Shown: positions 16,165-26,565 of the stretch, in pieces
Layout of the letters: each line of letters starts with the position of its first letter
Position numbering within the stretch: the first letter of the stretch is position 1
Origin: Plantactinospora mayteni
GTDB lineage: Bacteria; Actinomycetota; Actinomycetes; Mycobacteriales; Micromonosporaceae
Reading direction: 5' to 3'
NCBI RefSeq assembly: GCF_016862935.1
Contig: NZ_BONX01000009.1
Span: 1-64,000 of the forward strand
Length of the DNA stretch: 64,000 nucleotides
The notes under the pieces: model-generated
What the model saw: only the letters and a program-made list of their open reading frames with translations
The model's database searches: none
What the model was told of the DNA's origin: nothing
Made by a program: the position numbers and the translations under genes

Positions 16165-19010
16165 CGGGACGGTCCATAAGGGATGATCACTTGACCGGTC
16201 CGGTGCACCGAGCGGTCGAAGAAGAGCCCGCGCCACGGCCGGGGGTACCAGTCCGGCCCGCCGCCGGCCCCGGGATAGAGCGCGGAGGTCAGCTCCGCAC
16301 CCTGCACGTCGAGCGCGACCCAGGCGCCGATCTGGTCGGTACGCGACGCCGGGCCGCCGAGGTCCACCCGCATCCGGGCCACCCCCCGCCACCAGGCCAA
16401 CGTGTGGGTACGCCGCTCCGGCCCGTTGTGTAGCACGTGCCGCAGGTGGTCGAGTCCGGACCGCCGCCCGATGGTGGTGCCGAGCTGGCCGGCCGCCGCG
16501 TCCACCGCGTAGAGCAGCAGGTAGTGCGGCTCGCCCGGAGCGCCACCGGAGCCCAGCCCGTCCGCCGTCTCGGCCATCAGCTCGCCGATGTCGTCCTCGG
16601 AGTACCAGGCGGCGTCGGCGCCGAGCGCCTCGTAGAGCGACCGGGCGGCGGTGTCGGCGTCCGGGTCCAGGCAGGCGATGGAGAACCGGGCGGTGCCGGG
16701 CGGGTGCTGGCGGCGCAGCGACCGCGCCGCCGCGTCCAGCACGGCACACGCCTCGTCCACCCCGGTGCCGAGTACGGCCAGGTTCCGGCCCGGTGCCCGG
16801 GGCAGCCGCAGCCCGGCCGACCGGGCCTGCACGTCGATGATCTCGCCGAGCAGCGCCACCGGGCCCCGGGCGCCGCCACCGGCCCGCTCCGCACCGCCGG
16901 CCCGCTCCGCACCGCCCGGCCGGTCCCCGCCGGCCGCTGCCGGGGCACCGCCGTTCGGCCCGGCGCCCCGCTCCGGCCCGACCCCGTCGGGCCAGATCGC
17001 CCCGCCGGCCGCGCGATCCCGGCCGCCGCCGACCGGGGCCGGCTCGCCCGCCGGGCGCAGCGCGACGAAGTCCGGCGCCTCGTCCAGCCGGGGGATCGCG
17101 TCGCCGTCGAAGAGCCGGGCCGGGGCCGCGTCCGGCGGGCGCATCCGCCACAGCCGGTGCTGGAGGTCGCTCCAGGTACCCCAGTCGCTGGCCGCCGGGA
17201 TCCGGGCCACCTGGTTGCCCTCGGACATCCCGGACTCGGCGTTCACGATCGCGTGGTGCCGGGGCAGCACCTGCGCGGCGTCGTTGCGCTCGGCCAGGAT
17301 GCGCAGCGCCTTGGGCAGCGCGATCCGCAGGGTGAACTGGGCGACCAGCGCCGGCCGGCCCCACAGCGCCTCGATGCCCCGGACGTCCTGCGAGGCCAGC
17401 ACCAGGTGGATGCCCTGGGAACGGCCCCGCCGGGCCAGGTCCTCCAGCAGGTCGGCCGCCTCCCGGGCGACCGCGTCCCGGCCGGCCAGCAGCATCTGGA
17501 ACTCGTCGACCACCGCGACGATCCTCGGCCAGCGGCCGGTCGGGTCCACCGCGCGCAGTTCGGCCAGCTTGGTCACCTCGTGCCGCTTGGCCGCGTCCGC
17601 CCGGCGGCGCAGCTCCTCGGCGAGGAACCGCAGCAGGGCCAGCCCGAACTCCCGGTCGGTGTTGACGTTGATCCCGACCAGCCGCATGTGCGGCAGCCAG
17701 CTCGGGTCGCGGCGGCCCTGGGCGAACCGGGCGAACGACACCCCCTCCTTGAAGTCGAGCAGATAGAACTCCAGCTCGGCGGGGGAGTAGCGGGCGGCGA
17801 GCGAGCCGATCCAGGCGAAGATCAGGTTGGTCTTGCCGGTACCGGACGGGCCGCCGATCAGCGCGTGCGGGGGATAGTCGCCCAGGGTCAGCGTCACCGG
17901 CCGGCCCTGTGGACCGTCCCCGATCGGCGCGACGAGACCGGCGGCCGAGTCCTCCCGCCACATCTCGTCGGCGGGCGGGAGCAGATCGGAGAAGGGCGTC
18001 GGCGGTGGGCCGGCGTTGACCCGGGTCGCCACCTCCCGGCAGGTCTCGGTGACCAGTGCGGCCGGCGGTGCCGGGTCGGGGCGTACCGGCAGGTCGGGGG
18101 AGCCGTCCAGCCAGGCGGTGCCGTCGTCGACCACCACCCGGTGCACGTCCGGCTCGTCGGGCAGCTCGATGCCGCGTACCAGCAGGTGCACGCCGCAGGC
18201 GGCGCCGGTCCGGGCCACCCGGTCGAGCTGGCCCCGTTCGTGTCGGGAGAGTTCGTCGCCGCCGAGCAGCACCGCGATCCGCCACGGCTCGGGGCGCCGG
18301 CCGGTCGCCGCCGCCAGCTCGCGCAGCGAGGCGTACTCGCCGGCCAGTACCGTCTCGTTGATCCGGCGGATCTGGTCGACCAGGTCGTCGAGGAGCCGAG
18401 CCAGCCCGCCCGGCCCGACGAAGGTCAGCAGCCCGGCGGTGGAGAGCGGGGCGAAGCCGGCCAGCCCGCCGCCGAGGTGCTCCGGGTCGTAGCCGACCAG
18501 CCGGAGCGCGCCGGGATCGGCCCGGCCCAGCGCCCGGAGCAGCAGCGCGGCGAGCATCGCGTCGCAGCCGCCCCGGTCGGCCCCGGACAGGTGTACGTGA
18601 CCCGCGTCGAGCAGCGGCACCAGGGCGGGTACCGGCACGCTGCCGGGCAGCCGTACCGTGCCGATCCGCAGCGGTCCCGGTGCCTCGCCCCGGACCACCG
18701 GAGTGGGCTGCCAGCCCGTCCAGTCCGTACCGGCGGCACCGGGTGCCTCCCGGGCGGCGGCCTCGGCGGCTTCCGTGGCGAGCCGGCCGATCTCCGCCCC
18801 GTACCGGTCGGACAGCTCGGCGACCCGGCGGTCCCGTTCCGCGCCGACCCGGCCGGGTACCCGGGCGGCGGCGTCCCGGATCCGGCGCAGTCGCTCCTGC
18901 GCGCCGTCGAGTTCGGTCCGCGCCGCCGTCAGCCGGGCCCGGGACGCGCCCAACGCGTGCGACAGCATGGAGCGGACCCGGTCGACGAGCTGGGTCCGTA
19001 GGTCAGGCAT
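16161..19010 (-). CDS. FtsK/SpoIIIE-domain ATPase with three RecA-like modules (EccC-like)
   Basis: 949 aa. N-terminal coiled coil (about 20-90); a first degenerate P-loop-like module (about 115-300; SGADRGGCD where Walker A would be); an active FtsK/SpoIIIE module with Walker A GGPSGTGKT (386-394) and Walker B IVAVVDEFQ (497-505); then a low-complexity Gly/Ala/Pro linker (about 665-720) and a third degenerate module (about 725-940; LGTGVDEA, no Lys). One active plus two degenerate modules resembles EccC of type VII secretion, but there is no N-terminal membrane anchor; the 224-aa neighbour may supply it. DNA pumping is the alternative. It overlaps genes on both sides (8 and 4 bp). Confidence 0.85.
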   Translation of the reverse strand: MPDLRTQLVDRVRSMLSHALGASRARLTAARTELDGAQERLRRIRDAAARVPGRVGAERDRRVAELSDRYGAEIGRLATEAAEAAAREAPGAAGTDWTGWQPTPVVRGEAPGPLRIGTVRLPGSVPVPALVPLLDAGHVHLSGADRGGCDAMLAALLLRALGRADPGALRLVGYDPEHLGGGLAGFAPLSTAGLLTFVGPGGLARLLDDLVDQIRRINETVLAGEYASLRELAAATGRRPEPWRIAVLLGGDELSRHERGQLDRVARTGAACGVHLLVRGIELPDEPDVHRVVVDDGTAWLDGSPDLPVRPDPAPPAALVTETCREVATRVNAGPPPTPFSDLLPPADEMWREDSAAGLVAPIGDGPQGRPVTLTLGDYPPHALIGGPSGTGKTNLIFAWIGSLAARYSPAELEFYLLDFKEGVSFARFAQGRRDPSWLPHMRLVGINVNTDREFGLALLRFLAEELRRRADAAKRHEVTKLAELRAVDPTGRWPRIVAVVDEFQMLLAGRDAVAREAADLLEDLARRGRSQGIHLVLASQDVRGIEALWGRPALVAQFTLRIALPKALRILAERNDAAQVLPRHHAIVNAESGMSEGNQVARIPAASDWGTWSDLQHRLWRMRPPDAAPARLFDGDAIPRLDEAPDFVALRPAGEPAPVGGGRDRAAGGAIWPDGVGPERGAGPNGGAPAAAGGDRPGGAERAGGAERAGGGARGPVALLGEIIDVQARSAGLRLPRAPGRNLAVLGTGVDEACAVLDAAARSLRRQHPPGTARFSIACLDPDADTAARSLYEALGADAAWYSEDDIGELMAETADGLGSGGAPGEPHYLLLYAVDAAAGQLGTTIGRRSGLDHLRHVLHNGPERRTHTLAWWRGVARMRVDLGGPASRTDQIGAWVALDVQGAELTSALYPGAGGGPDWYPRPWRGLFFDRSVHRTGQVIIPYGPSR

Positions 19011-19869
19011 GGGTGTCCCGGGGTGCGCGAGTGGTCACGGGTCGCTGGTCGAGGCCGAGGCGCCGCATCAGCAGTCCGGTGAGGACCCCGGCGGCGACCG
19101 CCGGATCGGCCGGGTGCGGCTGCTCGACCGGTTCCTTCGGCGGCGGCATCCGGCAGACCCGGCTGAGCAGTGTGTCGAGTACCCCCGGCGGCAGGTTGGG
19201 TACCAGGTCCCGGACTCCTCCGGTGACCTCGCGGCGCAGTCTCGGCAGGTCCGCCGCCCGGGGCGGGTGGCCGAGCAGTTCGGTGGCCAGGTCGCGCAGC
19301 ATCGGCGGGGCGACCGAGGCGAGTCCGAGCCCGACGTTCGCCTCCACGGCGCGCAGGTCGGTGTGCAGCCGGGTCCGGTCGCCGGAGCGGACGCCGCTGG
19401 TCACCCGGCGGAGCAGCTCCTCCGCGTCGGTGATCTCGCGGTCCGGCGTCGGCGCCGGGCTGTCCCGCCGGTCGAAAAGCTCGGCCACCCGGACCGACCA
19501 CCAGCCGCCGGTCGCGGCGGGCCCGACCCGCCGGCCCGGCCCGGACGAGTCCGCCGGGCCCCGGGCGCCGGGTCGGGCAGCCGGCCGCTCCGGGCCGGCG
19601 GCGGGCGGACCGTCCCGGCCCAGCCCGATCGCGGCCAGGTACGTCGTGAACTGGTCCTGGGCGAGTCGCAGCGCGTGCCCGGCCGTCTCCAGGTGCTCGG
19701 TGGCCGCCGAGAGTTCTGGTACGCCCATCGGGTCGGCCGACTCCTGCCGGACCCAGCGCAGCCGCTCGGAGGCGAGTTTCAGGTGGTCGAGTGCCTTGAT
19801 CACCAGCTCGACCGGCAGCTCGTCGGAGGCGGCCCGTACCCGGGCGCCCAACTCCTCGATGATGGACAT
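19003..19869 (-). CDS. Unknown protein, second gene of the FtsK-like operon
   Basis: 288 aa. ATG 19869 is chosen because it follows the stop of the 86-aa gene by 8 nt. Residues 1-90 are helical (EELGARVRAASDELPVELVI...), resembling the helical partner folds of small secreted WXG-type proteins; 95-130 is a Pro/Gly/Ala linker; 135-280 is a second helical domain starting WWSVRVAELFDRRD. No signal peptide or membrane segment. No family recognised. Its end overlaps the ATPase start by 8 bp. It could be an adaptor between the small helical protein and the ATPase. Confidence 0.75.
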   Translation of the reverse strand: MSIIEELGARVRAASDELPVELVIKALDHLKLASERLRWVRQESADPMGVPELSAATEHLETAGHALRLAQDQFTTYLAAIGLGRDGPPAAGPERPAARPGARGPADSSGPGRRVGPAATGGWWSVRVAELFDRRDSPAPTPDREITDAEELLRRVTSGVRSGDRTRLHTDLRAVEANVGLGLASVAPPMLRDLATELLGHPPRAADLPRLRREVTGGVRDLVPNLPPGVLDTLLSRVCRMPPPKEPVEQPHPADPAVAAGVLTGLLMRRLGLDQRPVTTRAPRDTHA

Positions 19870-19877
19870 CCGCTGCG

Positions 19878-20138
19878 CTACAGCGTCGAGACGTAGAGCT
19901 GGGCGTGTTCGACGGCGGCGAGCGTCGCGGCGAGGCACTCCTCCAACTCCTGGGCGGCCTGCGAGAGCGACGCCTGCGCGGCGTCGACAGTGGAGTGTCC
20001 ACTTCCCTCCAGCGCCCCGGCCAGGGTCTGCTGCGCCTCGGCGAGCTTGTCGCTGGCGGCCTGCACCGCGGCCTGGCCGTCGCCGATCTGCTGTAGGGCG
20101 GCGTCGATGGCCGCTTTCAGCTCGGCGACACTCGCCAC
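19878..20138 (-). CDS. Small helical-hairpin protein (WXG100-like), first gene of the operon
   Basis: 86 aa from GTG 20138 with a perfect AGGAGG at 7 nt. Two long Ala/Gln/Leu-rich helices (about 3-43 and 52-84) joined by a LEGSGHS turn, with heptad patterning, no Cys-pair, no signal peptide. Size, helical hairpin and its place at the head of an FtsK-ATPase operon recall ESAT-6/WXG100 substrates. However, there is no Trp-x-Gly in the turn and no YxxxD/E tail signal, so it is not a classical member. Secreted substrate or structural subunit are both possible. A 14-bp palindrome lies 27 bp upstream. Confidence 0.8.
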   Translation of the reverse strand: MASVAELKAAIDAALQQIGDGQAAVQAASDKLAEAQQTLAGALEGSGHSTVDAAQASLSQAAQELEECLAATLAAVEHAQLYVSTL

Positions 20139-20164
20139 GGCGAAACCTCCTGGGGGCGGGGAGG

Positions 20165-20178
20165 GCTCTAATTAGAGC
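20165..20178 (-). promoter_or_regulatory. Perfect 14-bp palindrome before the FtsK-like operon
   Basis: GCTCTAATTAGAGC is a perfect palindrome in an AT-rich island within GC-rich DNA, 27 bp before the GTG of the first operon gene. It contains a possible -10 element on the minus strand and is likely an operator. The remainder of 20139-20464 holds one hairpin (20294-20309) and no gene that I can support. Confidence 0.55.
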
Positions 20179-20293
20179 TTATCCCGATCAGCGCTCTGCG
20201 GCGCCCTGGGCGTTTGCTGCCCGGCTGTCCGTTCCCCGCTGGTCCGGCCGGTGGCAGCCGTACGCCGGGCTTCCTCCCACTTTGTGCCATCAC

Positions 20294-20309
20294 CCGACTA
20301 CTCAGTCGG
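20294..20309 (-). terminator. Hairpin downstream of the NYN gene
   Basis: CCGACT-ACTC-AGTCGG is a perfect 6-bp stem with a 4-nt loop, about 155 bp past the stop of the minus-strand NYN gene. There is no U-tract, as is common in actinobacteria, so terminator function is tentative. Confidence 0.3.
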
Positions 20310-20464
20310 ATCTCCGACAGTTGTCTGGCGGCACCCGGGCAAGCCCAGCTCACCCCTGCAACTTCCAGGCGCTGCCCACCGCGCCGGAGACCGCCGACAC
20401 CGTCGCCCACGCCGGTTCTTCTCGTTCGGCACCAACGACCTGACCCCGCTCGGTCTGCCCGGGA

Positions 20465-20866
20465 TCAGGTCTCCGGCACCCGGTCCGGTGGCGCGGTGAG
20501 CCAGCGCGGTCCGCGTACCTCGGCGCCGAGGGCGGTGACGCGGTCCCGCAGCGCCCGGTCGGCGGTGACCACCACGCACCTCCGGCCGGTACCCTCCGCC
20601 TCGACCAGGCCCACGACGGCGTCGTCGCCGGAGCGCTCCGCCGCGACCACCCGGATGCCCTCGGCCGGCTCCAGCCGGCGGGCCGCACCCTCCACCACCA
20701 GCACCACCTGGACCGGCGCGGCCAGCCCGGGCAGGCCCTGCCGGGCGATCGGCGCCAGCCGGTCCCGCAGCCGCGCGGTCGCCCCGGCCCGATCCCGCCA
20801 CCAGCCGTCCGGTCGGGATCCCACCACGTTGGCGGCGTCCACGACGAGGAGGGGTTCGACTGCCAT
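20465..20866 (-). CDS. YacP-like NYN-domain nuclease
   Basis: 133 aa. LLVVDAANVVGS near residue 6-17 is the first acidic motif (Asp10) of the PIN-like NYN fold; ERSGDDAVVGL (about 77-87) and VVVTADRALRDRV (about 95-107) give the other conserved acidic and basic positions, as in Rae1/YacP-type ribonucleases. Cytosolic, single domain, normal length for compact actinobacterial members, which are often misannotated as NTP pyrophosphohydrolases. It is divergent from clpC (112 bp apart). A small endoribonuclease is the most likely role. Confidence 0.75.
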   Translation of the reverse strand: MAVEPLLVVDAANVVGSRPDGWWRDRAGATARLRDRLAPIARQGLPGLAAPVQVVLVVEGAARRLEPAEGIRVVAAERSGDDAVVGLVEAEGTGRRCVVVTADRALRDRVTALGAEVRGPRWLTAPPDRVPET

Positions 20867-20978
20867 CCGTCCAGCCTGCCATCCCGGTCGCCCCGGCTGT
20901 GGTTACGCCGCGTTTGTCGGGCCTTCCGCCGGGTAGCCGAGGTGACGCCAGTGCCCGTGCCCGTGAGGGGGACCAGAG

Positions 20979-23552
20979 ATGACGCAGGGACCCGGCGACC
21001 TCGGCCCGGATCCGTGGGACGAGTTCCTGGCCCGGTACTTCGGCCGGGGAGAGAACCGCCGGCAGGGGCAGCGGGTGGACATCACCAGGCTGATGACCGC
21101 GGACGCCCGGGAGATGCTGGCAGACGCGGCGCGCCGGGCGGCACAGGCGAACAGCAGTGACCTGGACACCGACCACCTGCTCTGGGCGGCCCTGCAACGG
21201 GAACCGCTGCGCGACCTGATCAGCCGGGCCGGTGCCGACCCGGAGGCGCTGCTCGGCGCGCTCGGCGGCGAGCAGCGGGTGGAACGGCCGGCCAAGCACG
21301 GCCAGGTGCCGTCGAACATGTCCCTCACCCCGGCGGCCAAGCGGGCCCTGCTCGACGCGCACCAGCTCTCCCGGGCGATGGGCGCCTCGTACATCGGGCC
21401 GGAGCACATCCTGATGGCCCTGCCGCTGAACCCGGAGTCCCCGGCCGGCCGGATGCTGGCGGCGGGCCGGATCCAGCCGCAGTCGTTGCAGGCGGCCAGC
21501 GCCAGCGGTACCGGCGGAAACGGCGGCGGCAAGCCGGACCGGGGCACCCCGAACCTCGACCAGTACGGCCAGGACCTCACCGACCTGGCCCGGGCCGACG
21601 AGATCGACCCGGTGATCGGCCGGATGGACGAGATCGAGCAGGCGGTGGAGATCCTGTCCCGGCGTACCAAGAACAACCCGGTGTTGATCGGCGAGGCCGG
21701 GGTGGGCAAGACCGCGATCGTCGAGGGACTCGCCGAGCGGATCGCCGACGGGGACGTGCCGCAGACGCTGATCGGCAAGCGGGTGGTGCAGTTGGACCTC
21801 GCCCGGCTGGTCGCCGGCACCCGCTACCGGGGCGACTTCGAGGAGCGGCTGAAGAAGCTGCTCGACGAGATCCGGGCGCACAGCGACGAGCTGATCATCT
21901 TCCTGGACGAACTGCACACCCTGGTCGGCGCCGGCGGCGCGGGTGCCGAGGGCGGGATGGACGCCAGCAACATGCTCAAACCGGCGCTGGCTCGGGGCCA
22001 GATGCGGGTGGTCGGCGCGACCACGCTGAACGAGTACCGGCGCAACATCGAGAAGGATGCCGCGCTGGCCCGGCGGTTCCAGCCGGTGCTGGTGCCGGAG
22101 CCCACCGTGGACGACACCGTCGCCATCCTGCGCGGACTGCGGGACCGCTACGAGGCGCACCACCAGGTCCGGTTCACCGACGAGGCGCTGGTCGCCGCCG
22201 CCGAGCTCTCCGACCGGTACGTCACCGACCGGTTCCTGCCGGACAAGGCGATCGACCTGCTGGACCAGGCCGGCGCCCGGGTACGGCTGCGTACCCGGAC
22301 CCCGGCCGGGGACGTACGGGAACTGGAGCGGGAACTGGAGGAGGTACGCCGGGAGAAGGACCAGGCGGTCGCCGACGAGCAGTACGAGCGCGCCTCCGAA
22401 CTGCGCGACCGGCTGCACGACGTACGCGAGCGACTGCACGTGGCCAACGGCAACGGCGACCAGCCGGCGGTACCCGAGGTCGGGCCGCAGGAGATCGCCG
22501 AGGTGGTCTCCCGGGCCACCGGCATCCCGGTCAGCCAGCTCACCGAGGAGGAACGGGACCGGCTGCTCCGGCTGGAGGGGCACCTGCACGAGCGGGTGAT
22601 CGGCCAGGACGACGCGGTCAGCGTGGTCGCCGAGGCGGTCCGGCGGTCCCGTACCGGGCTGGCCGACCCGGACCGGCCGATGGGCAGCTTCCTCTTCCTC
22701 GGCCCGACCGGGGTCGGCAAGACCGAACTGGCCAGGGCGCTGGCCGAGGCGCTCTTCGGCGAGCAGGACCGGATGGTCCGGCTGGACATGAGCGAGTTCC
22801 AGGAGCGGCACACGGTGAGCCGGCTGGTCGGCGCCCCGCCCGGCTACGTCGGGTACGAGGAGGCGGGGCAGCTCACCGAGGCGGTCCGGCGCCGCCCGTA
22901 CGCGGTGGTGCTGCTCGACGAGATCGAGAAGGCGCACCCGGACGTCTTCAACATCCTGTTGCAGGTACTCGACGACGGGCGGCTCACCGACAGCCAGGGC
23001 CGGACGGTGAACTTCCGGAACAGCGTCCTGATCATGACCAGCAACCTCGGCTCCGAGCTGATCACCGGTACCCAGCGCAGCGTCGGCTTCGGCGGCGGTG
23101 CCGGGAATGCCGCCGAGGAGGAGAACAGCGAGCTGCGGGACCGGCTGATGCGCCGGTTGCAGGAGCAGTTCCGTCCCGAGTTCCTGAACCGGATCGACGA
23201 GGTGATCATCTTCCGCCGGCTGGAGGCGGAGCAGCTCCGGCAGATCACCGAACTGCTGCTGAACGAGACCCGACGGCGGCTGCACGCCCAGGACATCGAG
23301 GTCGAGTTCAGCACCGAGGGGGTGGACTGGATCGCCGAGCACGGCTACGAGCCGCAGTTCGGCGCCCGGCCGCTGCGCCGGACGATCCAGCGCGAGATCG
23401 ACAACCGGCTCTCCCGGATGCTGCTGGACGGGACCGTGGAGCCGGGGCAGCGGGTCACGGTCGGTACCCGGGACGGCGAACTGACCTTCGACGTGTCGGC
23501 GGGGAAGGGCGCCGGCGGGCGCAGCCCGGCCACCGCCACGCACGGCCGATGA
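20979..23552 (+). CDS. ClpC-type AAA+ unfoldase (second, divergent ClpC)
   Basis: 857 aa. Divergent Clp N-domain (about 33-170); AAA-1 with Walker A GEAGVGKT (238-245) and Walker B IIFLDE (306-311); a UvrB/UvrC-type motif [18 protein letters not shown] (469-486); AAA-2 with Walker A GPTGVGKT (575-582) and [23 protein letters not shown] near 710 has the [LIV]GF loop that docks on ClpP, so it can probably feed ClpP; the UvrB/C motif in place of a ClpB middle domain marks ClpC. The N-terminus begins with an unusual [14 protein letters not shown] segment, so this is likely not the housekeeping ClpC. A 55-aa and a DUF3140 gene follow. Confidence 0.88.
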   Translation: MTQGPGDLGPDPWDEFLARYFGRGENRRQGQRVDITRLMTADAREMLADAARRAAQANSSDLDTDHLLWAALQREPLRDLISRAGADPEALLGALGGEQRVERPAKHGQVPSNMSLTPAAKRALLDAHQLSRAMGASYIGPEHILMALPLNPESPAGRMLAAGRIQPQSLQAASASGTGGNGGGKPDRGTPNLDQYGQDLTDLARADEIDPVIGRMDEIEQAVEILSRRTKNNPVLIGEAGVGKTAIVEGLAERIADGDVPQTLIGKRVVQLDLARLVAGTRYRGDFEERLKKLLDEIRAHSDELIIFLDELHTLVGAGGAGAEGGMDASNMLKPALARGQMRVVGATTLNEYRRNIEKDAALARRFQPVLVPEPTVDDTVAILRGLRDRYEAHHQVRFTDEALVAAAELSDRYVTDRFLPDKAIDLLDQAGARVRLRTRTPAGDVRELERELEEVRREKDQAVADEQYERASELRDRLHDVRERLHVANGNGDQPAVPEVGPQEIAEVVSRATGIPVSQLTEEERDRLLRLEGHLHERVIGQDDAVSVVAEAVRRSRTGLADPDRPMGSFLFLGPTGVGKTELARALAEALFGEQDRMVRLDMSEFQERHTVSRLVGAPPGYVGYEEAGQLTEAVRRRPYAVVLLDEIEKAHPDVFNILLQVLDDGRLTDSQGRTVNFRNSVLIMTSNLGSELITGTQRSVGFGGGAGNAAEEENSELRDRLMRRLQEQFRPEFLNRIDEVIIFRRLEAEQLRQITELLLNETRRRLHAQDIEVEFSTEGVDWIAEHGYEPQFGARPLRRTIQREIDNRLSRMLLDGTVEPGQRVTVGTRDGELTFDVSAGKGAGGRSPATATHGR

Positions 23553-23605
23553 GCCGACGACCGGCCGGGCACTGAGTCGACGGCCGCACGGCCGATGAGC
23601 CGACG
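23540..23605 (+). repeat. 20-bp direct repeat, first copy spans the clpC stop
   Basis: GCACGGCCGATGAGCCGACG occurs at 23540-23559 and 23586-23605, 46 bp apart. The TGA in the first copy is the clpC stop codon. Confidence 0.85.
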
Positions 23606-23645
23606 GCCGCCTCGACGGCAATCCGGACCAGAGGAGGAGAGCGGC

Positions 23646-23813
23646 GTGAGCCAGCCCGAGGAGAACCGCGAGAAGAGCGCGAAGACCGACGCCGTGCTGC
23701 GGCCACCGGTCGCCACCCCCGGCCCGGCGAAGCCCCGGCCGCCGCAGGGGAGGCGGAACCGTACCGAGGAGGAGCCGGCCCGACCCGAGGCGCCGGCGGC
23801 GGAGGAGGCGTGA
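23646..23813 (+). CDS. Small disordered protein between clpC and DUF3140 gene
   Basis: 55 aa from GTG 23646 with GAGGAGGAGA just upstream. Composition is Glu/Lys/Pro/Arg-rich (MSQPEENREKSAKTD..., ...RNRTEEEPARPEAPAAEEA), without hydrophobic core; probably disordered. Its stop overlaps the start of the DUF3140 gene as TGATG, so the two are translationally coupled. An adaptor, degradation tag or substrate linked to the ClpC protein 93 bp upstream is conceivable. No family recognised. Confidence 0.65.
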   Translation: MSQPEENREKSAKTDAVLRPPVATPGPAKPRPPQGRRNRTEEEPARPEAPAAEEA

Positions 23814-24163
23814 TGGCCCGGCAGCAACGGGTGGAGCCGGAGGTGGAGCGGCTGTGGCAGGACTTCCACAGCCGGGTCAACGTCACCTCCGAGCAGCTCC
23901 GTAGCTGGCTGCTCACCCAGGGCTCCGGCGAGCAGGCGTTCGGTGCCGACCCGGATCTCGGGCTGCCGGAGCCCGGCCGGCGGATCCTCGCCATCCTGGG
24001 CAAGCGCAAGGTCGACCTGACCGGCGACGACATCCAGGTCATGCGGGAGACGGTCGGCGAGATCCAGGACCTGATGGACACCCGCCCGCCCGGCGGGGTG
24101 ACCGACGAGGACTGGCGGCGGGCCCTGCTCGACCTCGGCCACGACCCGCTGATCGAGCGGTAA
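23813..24163 (+). CDS. DUF3140-family protein
   Basis: 116 aa from ATG 23813 (GTG 23810 is also in frame), coupled by TGATG to the upstream 55-aa gene with GGAGGAGG as ribosome-binding site. VERLWQDFHSRVNVTSEQLRSWL, LPEPGRRILAILGKRKVDLT and DDIQVMRETVGEI follow the DUF3140 pattern, a small helical protein of unknown function whose relatives are sometimes called DNA-binding. It is the last gene of the clpC operon. Confidence 0.75.
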   Translation: MARQQRVEPEVERLWQDFHSRVNVTSEQLRSWLLTQGSGEQAFGADPDLGLPEPGRRILAILGKRKVDLTGDDIQVMRETVGEIQDLMDTRPPGGVTDEDWRRALLDLGHDPLIER

Positions 24164-24179
24164 CCGCAGCCGCCCCGAA

Positions 24180-24243
24180 AGACCAGCACCGACGCCGTTC
24201 CGTACGGCAGCCGTCCCGGGAGACCAGCACCGACGCCGTTCCG
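24180..24243 (+). repeat. 23-bp direct repeat
   Basis: AGACCAGCACCGACGCCGTT plus CCG occurs identically at 24180-24202 and 24221-24243, 41 bp apart, just downstream of the DUF3140 gene. Confidence 0.85.
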
Positions 24244-24295
24244 GCCCGTCCGCGCGCCCTCTCCGCGAGCGGGCCGCGAGCCGAGCCGGGTCGGT

Positions 24296-24532
24296 TCAGG
24301 CGCCGCCGATGGTCGGGACGTTCAGCCCGGCTGCCTCGGCGGCGTCGGTCCGCTCGGTCCGGCGCGCCTCCTCCCGGGCCAGCAGCGCCGCGTACTCGGC
24401 GATGTCCTCGGGGCTCGGCAGCGCCGGTACCCGGCGCAGGAACGCCTCGACGTCGCGGGACGCGGCGGTGTGCGCGGCGGCGATCCGGCGTACCGGCTCC
24501 CGGTCGTCCTCGGGCGGGATCATGTCGGTCAT
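24296..24532 (-). CDS. Small hypothetical protein
   Basis: 78 aa. Predicted helical, charged (DIAEYAALLAREEARRTERTDAAEA at 42-66), no membrane segment. No clear Shine-Dalgarno sequence before ATG 24532 or the alternative ATG 24523. A perfect 12-bp palindrome GGTACCGGTACC (24536-24547) sits immediately upstream. I do not recognise a family; codon use is typical of the window, which is the main reason to accept it. Confidence 0.5.
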   Translation of the reverse strand: MTDMIPPEDDREPVRRIAAAHTAASRDVEAFLRRVPALPSPEDIAEYAALLAREEARRTERTDAAEAAGLNVPTIGGA

Positions 24533-24677
24533 GCCGGTACCGGTACCCGCTTCCGGCCGGTTCGCACCGGTCCGGTCGAGGTAGCTGCCCCGGGCACGCC
24601 GCCGGGCTCCCCGCGTGGCGCCGCGGGGAGCCCGGGTTGGTCGACCGGGTACGCCGGTGGCGTAACCGGTCCGCCGG

Positions 24678-26402
<1,725 letters not shown>

Positions 26403-26471
26403 TCAGTCCCGCCGGGCGTGGCGATGTCGACGATCGCCGCGGTACCAGCGGTTCTGGGTCGGGCAGGGCAT

Positions 26472-26510
26472 GGTTAAGGTAACCGCCCATAATCGACCCA
26501 GGTATATACC
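26472..26510 (-). promoter_or_regulatory. Paired dyads in the protease promoter region
   Basis: GGTTA-AGG-TAACC (26472-26484) and the perfect palindrome GGTATATACC (26501-26510) lie in an AT-rich pocket about 310-350 bp before the protease start. The palindrome includes a TATA-type -10 on the minus strand. The rest of 26160-26565 shows nothing else. Confidence 0.45.
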
Positions 26511-26565
26511 GCCTAGCTCATACCGCTGCCTCCCGGCGGGCCGGCCGGGCGGGGCCGGGCGGCGG

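Noticed and set aside
15490-18285. 931-codon minus-strand frame spanning the ATPase and the membrane gene
   Set aside because: Only its last 224 codons (from 16164) are coding; the rest is the wrong frame of the ATPase.
19878-20138. Calling the 86-aa protein a true WXG100/ESAT-6 member
   Set aside because: No Trp-x-Gly turn and no C-terminal YxxxD/E signal; only the fold, size and context are similar.
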